Source of the DNA: Bacteroidota bacterium
GTDB taxonomy: Bacteria > Bacteroidota > Bacteroidia > AKYH767-A > OLB10
Assembly: GCA_019136655.1 (NCBI GenBank)
Contig: JAGVTU010000014.1
Location: 1-64,000, forward strand
Direction of reading: 5' to 3'
DNA: 64,000 nucleotides
Positions within the stretch are counted from its first letter, which is position 1. Each line of letters begins with the position of its first letter. The position numbers and the translations under genes were made by a program. The notes below the pieces were generated by a model. The model had not been told where the DNA came from. It ran no database searches and was given only the letters and a program-made list of their open reading frames with translations. Positions 58,094-64,000 of this stretch are shown piece by piece.

Positions 58094-58101
58094 CAAATAT
58101 A
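58094..58101 (-). promoter_or_regulatory. Bacteroidota -7 element for the small exported protein
   Basis: The minus strand reads TATATTTG (TAnnTTTG), 27 bases upstream of the ATG at 58066. Confidence 0.55.
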
Positions 58102-58144
58102 ACACATAGCTACCAAATTCAGAACACTTTTTTACTTTTACACA

Positions 58145-58690
58145 ATGTCGAGATTCATCTATAATTTATTTTTCAAACTTTTTGGATGGAAAATTAAGGG
58201 AGCAATACCCCCTGAATTAAAAAAATATGTGATGATTGTGGCACCTCATACCAGCAATGTTGATTTTCTGGTAGGGCTGGCTGCGCGCAGTATTCTGAGG
58301 ATTGATACCAAATATCTTGCAAAAAAGGAATTGTTCAAGCCCCCTTTCGGATGGTTGTTTTACGCTCTGGGTGGTTATCCCGTTGACCGTTCGCGACATA
58401 CCAACATGGTGGATAAAGTTGCTGAAATTTACAATCAGCACGAACGGTTTTCGATTTGCATCACTCCAGAAGGTACCCGCAAATATTCACCTGAATGGAA
58501 AACAGGATTCCACAAAATTGCCCTTAAAACCGGTGTACCCATTCTGATGGTAGCTTTCGATTACCCAACAAAAAGCGTTGTGGTGGCTCCTCCTTTCATG
58601 CCAACCGAAAATACAGAAGCTGATATTGAGCATATTAAGAATTATTTCCGGCAGTTTAAAGGGAAAAATCCCGAGCAAGGGGTACTGTAA
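58145..58690 (+). CDS. 1-acyl-sn-glycerol-3-phosphate acyltransferase-like protein
   Basis: The 181-residue protein is a compact member of the PlsC/LPLAT superfamily: APHTSNVDFLVGLAA contains the catalytic HX4D (HTSNVD), and CITPEGTRKYSPEWKTGFHKIAL is the glycerol-phosphate-binding motif. It lacks a clear N-terminal membrane helix and is shorter than the paralogue at 14320-15057, so its acceptor could be a different lysolipid. It is preceded by a separate transcript on the opposite strand and followed by rpsP about 110 bases later. Confidence 0.88.
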   Translation: MSRFIYNLFFKLFGWKIKGAIPPELKKYVMIVAPHTSNVDFLVGLAARSILRIDTKYLAKKELFKPPFGWLFYALGGYPVDRSRHTNMVDKVAEIYNQHERFSICITPEGTRKYSPEWKTGFHKIALKTGVPILMVAFDYPTKSVVVAPPFMPTENTEADIEHIKNYFRQFKGKNPEQGVL

Positions 58691-58731
58691 AAAATCCCGG
58701 AAGTATTATTTTTTTATATCATTGAAATAGC

Positions 58732-58767
58732 GATATTTGCAGCCCCGAAATCAGGGAGATTTTCGGG
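58732..58767 (+). promoter_or_regulatory. rpsP promoter box and leader hairpin
   Basis: GATATTTG (58732-58739) is one base off TAnnTTTG. Five bases later a 7-bp stem, CCCGAAA (58744-58750) / TTTCGGG (58761-58767), would sit at the start of the rpsP leader. A role in control of ribosomal protein synthesis is possible but unproven. Confidence 0.4.
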
Positions 58768-58798
58768 ATTATGTTTAACGGTATAAAAATTAAGTAAA

Positions 58799-59341
58799 AT
58801 GCCAACAAAAATCAGATTGCAACGGTTCGGAAAAAAAGGCCAGCCGTTCTACCATGTAGTGGTGGCGGATTCACGTGCTCCCAGAGATGGTAAGTTCATT
58901 GAAAAAATCGGAGTGTATAATCCAAAAACCATTCCGGCAACCATTGACCTTAATATCGACAGGGCTGCTCATTGGATAGCCCGGGGTGCACAGCCAACCG
59001 ATACTACTCGCGCCATTCTAAGCTACAAAGGCGTGCTTTACAAACATCATCTTCAGGGTGGTGTAAAAAAAGGTGCTCTCACTCAGGAGCAAGCCGATGC
59101 TAAGTTCAATGCATGGATGGAAAACAAAAACCTGAAAGTGCTTCAGCATTCGCAAAAAGTACAGGCTTCCAAAGCAGATGAATCTAAAAACCGTCTGGCT
59201 GAAGAAGCTAAAAAACGCGAAGCTATCGCCAAGGTTATTGCTGAAAAACGTGCTGCTGCAAGTGTAGCTGCTGCCGAAAGCGCTGCTCAGGAACCTGCTG
59301 CCGAAGGTGGTGAAGCCGAAGCTCCTGCAGAAAACGCATAA
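58799..59341 (+). CDS. rpsP: 30S ribosomal protein S16 with long C-terminal tail
   Basis: The 180-residue protein begins with the S16 core (MPTKIRLQRFGKKGQPFYHVVVADSRAPRDGKFIEKIGVYNP and IDRAAHWIARGAQPT), normally about 80-90 residues. The remainder is a helical Lys/Glu/Ala-rich extension ending in an Ala/Glu-rich tail (AAAESAAQEPAAEGGEAEAPAENA). S16 extensions of this kind are common in Bacteroidota. S16 is a 30S assembly protein. It is directly followed by rimM, the usual partner in bacterial operons; trmD and rplS, which often follow, are not here. Confidence 0.96.
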   Translation: MPTKIRLQRFGKKGQPFYHVVVADSRAPRDGKFIEKIGVYNPKTIPATIDLNIDRAAHWIARGAQPTDTTRAILSYKGVLYKHHLQGGVKKGALTQEQADAKFNAWMENKNLKVLQHSQKVQASKADESKNRLAEEAKKREAIAKVIAEKRAAASVAAAESAAQEPAAEGGEAEAPAENA

Positions 59342-59368
59342 GCTTTAATTTATTTTAAATGCCCTTTG

Positions 59369-59893
59369 ATGATGGGTTTTGACGGTTATTTCTTCTACGG
59401 AACAATCGGACGTACCCACGGTATCAGAGGGCATTTGATTTTAAAATGTACGGATAATTTCAGGTTTAAAAAAAATCAGCCAAAAGAGTTTTTTATCTCC
59501 TATGGCGAAAACCTGAAAGCATTTCCTGTAAAAGAAATATCATTTACTCCGCCTTTTACACGTTTCCATCTCGAAGGAATACACAACATGACAGAAGCAG
59601 AAGCATATCTGAAAAAAGATGTTTATCTGCCGCTCAATATTCTTGCTCAGCAACCTACACCTTATAAACATGAACTCACTGATGTTACTGTGGAAGATGA
59701 AAACAAAAGCAGGATAGGAATCATAAAAAACATTCTTGAATTTCCGCAACAGCTCATCGCACAGGTTTATACAGACGATGACAAGGAAGTACTCATTCCG
59801 CTAAACGACCATTTTATTCTGAAGTTCGATAAAAGTTCAGGCATACTCACCGTTCAGCTGCCTGAAGGACTGCTTGATGTGTATTTGAAATAA
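59369..59893 (+). CDS. rimM: Ribosome maturation factor RimM
   Basis: The start is taken as the ATG at 59369 (a second in-frame ATG follows at once; a TTG just upstream is less likely). The 174-residue protein has the RimM N-terminal barrel (YGTIGRTHGIRGHLILKCTDNF) and the C-terminal PRC-barrel (ELTDVTVEDENKSRIGIIKNI, LIPLNDHFILKFD). It binds S19 in the 30S head and helps late 16S processing. It follows rpsP with a gap of 27 bases. Confidence 0.94.
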   Translation: MMGFDGYFFYGTIGRTHGIRGHLILKCTDNFRFKKNQPKEFFISYGENLKAFPVKEISFTPPFTRFHLEGIHNMTEAEAYLKKDVYLPLNILAQQPTPYKHELTDVTVEDENKSRIGIIKNILEFPQQLIAQVYTDDDKEVLIPLNDHFILKFDKSSGILTVQLPEGLLDVYLK

Positions 59894-60013
59894 TCGCACT
59901 TTTAATAATTTGTTTCATACCATTTTCATGACATTCCTTCTGAAAGGAGTTTTTCCTCATCATGACGTTGATTTTTTTCAGAAATTCGCACAACTTTTCA
60001 GAGGAGAAATAAG

Positions 60014-62437
60014 ATGAAATATATCGGAGAACAACTGATATGGGGACAGATAGGAAGCGGGCTGATTTTTACAGCCTTCATCAGTGCATTATTTGCAGCC
60101 ATATTATACATTATAAGTACAGTTAATGAATCGAAAGCTACATGGATGCGTCCATTGGCTCGAAAATTTTTTGCTGTTCATAGTATTGCAGTTTACGGTG
60201 TATTCTTCCTTTTGCTTTACCTGATTTTCAATCACCGTTTCGAGTATTTTTATGTTTGGCAACATTCCAGTTTAACCATGCCAATGCATTATATTCTCGC
60301 CTGTATCTGGGAAGGACAGGAAGGAAGTTTTTTACTCTGGATGTTGTGGCATGTGGTATTTGCTTTATTCATTACCAGAAGGAATAAACAATGGGAAGCT
60401 CCTGTAGTTGGAGTTATTGCATTGGTGCAGGTGTTTCTTGCTTCCATGTTGTTAGGAGTTTATGTGTTTGATTATAAAGTAGGATCAAATCCATTTTCTC
60501 TGTTGCGTCACCATGATCAGTTTGCCAATTTGCCATTCATTCAAATGCCCGATTATTTGAGCCGGATAAAAGATGGAAGAGGACTAAATCCGTTATTGCA
60601 GAATTACTGGATGGTGATACATCCACCAACATTGTTTTTTGGTTTTGCAGCTACTGTTGTGCCGTTTGCTTTTGCAATAGGTTCTTTACTTCGCAAAAAT
60701 GTTTCAGATTGGGTGAAGCCGGCTCTGCCTTACACTTTCTTCGGAATAATGATTTTGGGCGCAGGCATTCTTATGGGTGCTGCATGGGCCTATGAAGCTC
60801 TGAGCTTTGGTGGTTTTTGGGCATGGGATCCTGTAGAAAATGCTTCACTTGTGCCATGGCTTATTCTTGTGGGTGCAGGTCACGTTATGCTCGTATATCT
60901 GAAAAGACAACGTGCACTCATCAGTACTTTTGTGTTAAGTATCCTATCTTTTCTGTTAGTGCTTTACAGTACATTCCTTACACGAAGCGGAATCCTTGGC
61001 GAAACTTCTGTACATGCATTTACCGATTTAGGAATGAGTGGTCAGTTGATTTTTTATATGATGTTTTTTGTAGTGCTTTCAGTAATTCTGCTGATTGCAA
61101 ACTGGAAAAAACTTCCTAAGGAAGAATCGGATGACAGTATTACCTCACGCGAGTTCTGGATGTTTATCGGTATGCTCGTTCTTTGTATTTCTGCAGTGCA
61201 GGTAACTTTTACCACAAGCATTCCTGTTATCAATAAATTATTCGGATTAAAACTGGCTCCTCCTGTTGATGTGAAAGAGCATTTCAACTCATGGCAGATT
61301 CCTATTGCCATGATACTTTGCATACTGATGGCAATCGGACAGTTTTTTAAATATAAACACAGCGAAGTAAAAGAGGTGTTCAAAAAACTGATGTTGTCCA
61401 TCATCGTTTCTGTTGCATTAACCGTAGCAGTGGTGTTGGCATTGCATTTCCGCAGTGTACATTATATCACTCTGGCTTTTGCATGTATTTTCAGTATTGT
61501 TGCCAATGCCGATTATTTCTTCCGCATTATCAAAGGAAAACTTTCATTCAGCGGTGCGTCCATTGCTCATATTGGATTTGCATTGATAATTACAGGTGCA
61601 CTTATTTCAAATGCCAATTCAAGAATTATCTCACAGAACAAACTGAATATTGATCTGGGAAAAGATTTTCCAAACAATGAAAACATCATGCTTTCCAAAG
61701 GTGACACATTGCAGATGGGTAAATATTTTGTGACCTATACAGGACGCGAGAAAAAAGGAGTCAATGTGTATTTCAATATTGACTATTTCAAACCTAACCA
61801 CAGCAATGGTACTTTGAAAAAAGCATTTACACTGAAACCCATCATCCAGCTCAACGAAAGAATGGGAAACAGTGCCGAGCCTGCTACCAAATGGTTTCCT
61901 GATAAAGATATTTACACACACATCACTTATGCCAATTTAGATGAGTTTACCAAACAGGAATCAGCAGAAGAATATGATGAACCGGTAGAACATGAACTGT
62001 CTAAAGGTGATACCTTGGCAACTTCCAACAGTTTGATTGTATTAAAGGGAATTGCAAAAGACAACACTGAAGTTGCAATAGATTCATTCGACAGTTTTGG
62101 AGTGAAAGCAGAGTTGGTTGTTACAGATGTGAATAAGAAAAAACACGAAATCAATCCGGTGTTTCTTGTAAAAGACCGCATGGCTGTTTCCAAGAATTAT
62201 TTTATTGACGAACTGGGACTTAAAATCCGCTTTACAGGACTGAATCCTGAAGACGGAAAAATAAAACTTGAAATTGCAGAGAAGAAAGCCAACAAGCGCG
62301 ACTTTATCATCATGAAAGCCATCATTTTTCCGCATATTAATTTGTTGTGGACAGGCTGTATCCTGTTGATAATAGGATCTTGGATTTCTGCAGTGAAACG
62401 ATTTAAAGAAAATGTTCGCTATGCCGGCAAAAGCTGA
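60014..62437 (+). CDS. CcmF/CcsA-family cytochrome c assembly protein
   Basis: The 807-residue integral membrane protein has around fifteen hydrophobic segments in its first 530 residues. It contains the haem-handling WWD-type motif (GGFWAWDPVENASLVPWL) and a conserved His segment NYWMVIHPPTLFFGFA. Residues of about 530-780 form a periplasmic beta-rich domain (including IDLGKDFPNNENIMLSKGD), followed by a last membrane segment. It is expected to deliver haem to apocytochrome c. The ribosome site AGGAG is seven bases before the ATG. Downstream genes of unrelated function overlap it by 26 bases. Confidence 0.9.
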   Translation: MKYIGEQLIWGQIGSGLIFTAFISALFAAILYIISTVNESKATWMRPLARKFFAVHSIAVYGVFFLLLYLIFNHRFEYFYVWQHSSLTMPMHYILACIWEGQEGSFLLWMLWHVVFALFITRRNKQWEAPVVGVIALVQVFLASMLLGVYVFDYKVGSNPFSLLRHHDQFANLPFIQMPDYLSRIKDGRGLNPLLQNYWMVIHPPTLFFGFAATVVPFAFAIGSLLRKNVSDWVKPALPYTFFGIMILGAGILMGAAWAYEALSFGGFWAWDPVENASLVPWLILVGAGHVMLVYLKRQRALISTFVLSILSFLLVLYSTFLTRSGILGETSVHAFTDLGMSGQLIFYMMFFVVLSVILLIANWKKLPKEESDDSITSREFWMFIGMLVLCISAVQVTFTTSIPVINKLFGLKLAPPVDVKEHFNSWQIPIAMILCILMAIGQFFKYKHSEVKEVFKKLMLSIIVSVALTVAVVLALHFRSVHYITLAFACIFSIVANADYFFRIIKGKLSFSGASIAHIGFALIITGALISNANSRIISQNKLNIDLGKDFPNNENIMLSKGDTLQMGKYFVTYTGREKKGVNVYFNIDYFKPNHSNGTLKKAFTLKPIIQLNERMGNSAEPATKWFPDKDIYTHITYANLDEFTKQESAEEYDEPVEHELSKGDTLATSNSLIVLKGIAKDNTEVAIDSFDSFGVKAELVVTDVNKKKHEINPVFLVKDRMAVSKNYFIDELGLKIRFTGLNPEDGKIKLEIAEKKANKRDFIIMKAIIFPHINLLWTGCILLIIGSWISAVKRFKENVRYAGKS

Positions 62438-63203
62438 TGTGATAAAAATTGTAATGATAGGTTCGGGCAATGTAGCCATGCAACTGGCAATGCTGCTGAA
62501 TATATCAGGCAACAAAATCATTCAGGTTATCAGTCGTAATAAAAAAACAGGAAGGCAGTTGGCTAACCTCTGCAACTGCGATTTTAATTCTGAACTGAAA
62601 AATGTGGATACAAATGCAGATATGTGCATCATCGCTGTTAACGATGACAGCATTGACGAAGTGGTAAACAAACTACCGATGATGAAAGCTGCAGTGGTTC
62701 ATACTTCAGGAACTATTCCTATGGAAGTTTTAAAAAAGAAATTTAAAAACTGTGGAGTGATGTATCCACTTCAGTCACTCACTGCTCGCTCTGGAATTTT
62801 TTCAGAGTTGATTTTTTGTGTGGAAGCTTCCGGAAAAAAAGTAATGGACAGAATCACATCCATACTTCAGAAAATCAATTGCCGTTATGTGAAACTGAAT
62901 TCTGCAAAACGCGAAAAACTGCATCTTGCAGCAGTAATAGTGAATAATTTTCCCAATCACCTCTACAGCCTTGCTTACGATTTTCTGAAACAAAACAAAA
63001 TCAGTTTTCAGATTCTGCAACCGCTGATAGAGAATACAGCCCTTCGTATTGACAACAGAAATCCGAAATCACTGCAAACTGGTCCTGCTGTGCGTGGCGA
63101 TTTAAAAACTATCAAAAGACATTTGCAAATTCTGAAAAATAACTCTGATATTGCAGACGTTTATAAAACAATGACTAAATCTATTCAGAAAAGCAGAAAA
63201 TGA
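62412..63203 (+). CDS. Rossmann-fold / DUF2520 protein
   Basis: The 263-residue protein has an N-terminal NAD(P)-binding Rossmann domain (IKIVMIGSGNVAMQLAMLL, a GxGNxA-type motif) and a helical DUF2520 C-terminal domain (ASGKKVMDRITSILQKINCRYV, LHLAAVIVNNFPNHLYSLAYDFL, GPAVRGDLKTIKRHLQIL). Relatives are related to pyrroline-5-carboxylate reductase/F420-oxidoreductase folds; the substrate is unknown. It overlaps the ccmF-like gene by 26 bases and the following phosphatase gene by four (ATGA), so translation is linked. A start at the ATG of codon 4 is an alternative. Confidence 0.85.
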   Translation: MFAMPAKADVIKIVMIGSGNVAMQLAMLLNISGNKIIQVISRNKKTGRQLANLCNCDFNSELKNVDTNADMCIIAVNDDSIDEVVNKLPMMKAAVVHTSGTIPMEVLKKKFKNCGVMYPLQSLTARSGIFSELIFCVEASGKKVMDRITSILQKINCRYVKLNSAKREKLHLAAVIVNNFPNHLYSLAYDFLKQNKISFQILQPLIENTALRIDNRNPKSLQTGPAVRGDLKTIKRHLQILKNNSDIADVYKTMTKSIQKSRK

Positions 63204-63703
63204 GTATCAGCTACAAACAAAAACTTAAAGACATTCGCTGTTTTATTTTCGATGTAGATGGCGTACTTACCAACGGAATGTTGCACATTACCAATGACGG
63301 CAAATTATTGCGTCAGATGAATATCAAGGATGGTTATGCCATGCAGCTTGCCGTTAAAAAAGGATATCACGTTATCATCATCTCCGGAGGTAAGGATGAA
63401 GGCGTTGCTATTCGTCTGCAAAAACTCGGTATTGAAGAAGTGTATCTTGGAGTGGGAGATAAGTTGCAGCAATTACTTCAGGTGACGCAGCAACATCATC
63501 TGCAAAAGGAGCAGGTATTGTATATGGGTGATGATATGCCGGATTTTGAAGCCATGCAATACACAGGTTTTCCCTGCTGCCCTAACGATGCAGCTGCTCA
63601 AATCAAAAGCATATGCACCTATATCTCTCCTGTTAAAGGTGGCGAAGGTTGCGTAAGAGATGTGATTGAGCAAGTGTTAACCATTAATAAAGATTGGGAG
63701 TAA
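63200..63703 (+). CDS. KdsC-like HAD phosphatase (3-deoxy-D-manno-octulosonate 8-phosphate phosphatase)
   Basis: The 167-residue protein is a cap-less HAD phosphatase of KdsC size: FDVDGVLTNGML has the nucleophile DxD pair, IIISGGKDEG the second motif, and YMGDDMPDFEAM the metal-binding GDDxxD. KdsC produces KDO for lipopolysaccharide. A nucleotidase function is the alternative, since CMP-KDO pathway partners (kdsA, kdsB) are not in view. The start overlaps the DUF2520 stop; the UbiA-like gene follows with no gap. Confidence 0.85.
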   Translation: MSISYKQKLKDIRCFIFDVDGVLTNGMLHITNDGKLLRQMNIKDGYAMQLAVKKGYHVIIISGGKDEGVAIRLQKLGIEEVYLGVGDKLQQLLQVTQQHHLQKEQVLYMGDDMPDFEAMQYTGFPCCPNDAAAQIKSICTYISPVKGGEGCVRDVIEQVLTINKDWE

Positions 63704-64000
63704 ATGGAATTCCTCAGACTCATCAGGATTGGTAATCTGGCTATGCTTGCATTGGCTCAGAGTTTTGTTTACTTTTTTATTGTCGTGCCTTTATTGAAGA
63801 TGTCTGATTTTACACCCTCATTGGTAATATGGCAGTTTGGACTGATTGTGTTAGCAACTGTACTGATTACTGCCGGGGGCTATTCTATCAATGATTTTTT
63901 TGATAAAGACATTGATGCTGCTAATGGAATACGTAAAACACCTAACATCTCATCATGGACCATGAAAACAGTTTACTTTTCATTCTCCATCATTGCTGTT
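63704..64000 (+). CDS. UbiA-family prenyltransferase, cut by the right window edge
   Basis: The ATG at 63704 directly follows the KdsC-like stop, and the frame stays open for 99 codons to the edge. It begins MEFLRLIRIGNLAMLALAQ, with hydrophobic segments and the UbiA metal-binding motif N-D-x-x-D-x-x-x-D in YSINDFFDKDIDAANG. The family attaches prenyl chains to acceptors such as quinone precursors, haem or, for the geranylgeranylglycerylphosphate synthase-like branch, lipids. The acceptor cannot be told from the N-terminal third. Confidence 0.8.
   Translation, partial: MEFLRLIRIGNLAMLALAQSFVYFFIVVPLLKMSDFTPSLVIWQFGLIVLATVLITAGGYSINDFFDKDIDAANGIRKTPNISSWTMKTVYFSFSIIAV

Noticed and set aside
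59928..60017. 29-codon frame whose stop overlaps the start of the CcmF-like gene
   Set aside because: The overlap is suggestive of coupling, but the peptide has no membrane or other feature and no known counterpart; too weak to call.

Overview
The window is a chromosomal segment of a Bacteroidota bacterium, probably of the Chitinophagales or a related order. The evidence is: two secreted proteins with C-terminal type IX secretion (T9SS) sorting domains, a TonB-dependent receptor with an N-terminal carboxypeptidase-like domain, a BatA-type protein, an S16 protein with an Ala/Glu-rich tail, and many upstream copies of the Bacteroidota -7 promoter element TAnnTTTG. Most of the DNA is ordinary core genome. 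No rRNA, tRNA, IS element or CRISPR array was seen.

Layout. 1-9.4 kb: an operon of two T9SS cargo proteins on the minus strand, one of them 2644 residues (the second runs off the left edge). 9.8-14.3 kb: a hypothetical protein, a 15-bp perfect palindrome, a 21-bp tandem repeat array and a TonB receptor. 14.3-18.1 kb: acyltransferase, enolase, a small membrane protein and citrate synthase. 18.1-22.3 kb: a redox block with a Cys-rich MarR regulator, a thioredoxin-like protein, and a PerR-KatG operon. 22.7-29.2 kb: an AT-rich accessory island. 29.3-42.1 kb: clpC, gyrA, TPR protein, HD phosphohydrolase, rnhB, BatA, a dihydroorotase homologue lacking its metal-binding HxH, and rsmA. 42.2-45.7 kb: a second AT-rich insert with a PLD-helicase-DUF3427 protein and a NUDIX hydrolase. 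45.9-52.2 kb: LUD protein, ftsH, rsfS, birA, and a VOC/small membrane/sodium symporter operon. 52.3-57.6 kb: ammonia-lyase, FabG-like reductase, ketosynthase, acyl-CoA carboxylase. 57.6-64 kb: secreted protein, second acyltransferase, rpsP-rimM, a CcmF/CcsA protein, DUF2520, KdsC-like phosphatase and a truncated UbiA prenyltransferase.

The most interesting part is the island at 23.6-29.2 kb. It holds two adjacent units. (a) An RtcR-type sigma-54 activator with an N-terminal CARF-like ligand domain sits divergently from a protein that joins a single-HKD phospholipase D nuclease domain to a C-terminal domain resembling the E2-like conjugation domains of CBASS. A near-consensus sigma-54 promoter and a 9-bp motif repeated in inverted orientation lie between them. 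(b) A complete-looking retron: a ncRNA of about 255 nt bounded by matching a1/a2 inverted repeats, a reverse transcriptase with NAxxH, YADD and VTG motifs, and a translationally coupled protein with a HEPN-like RDAKEH motif. A speculative link is that RNA ends made by a HEPN RNase could be sensed by the RtcR-like CARF domain, which would then induce the nuclease-E2 protein. Family names come from motif recognition by eye, with no database search.
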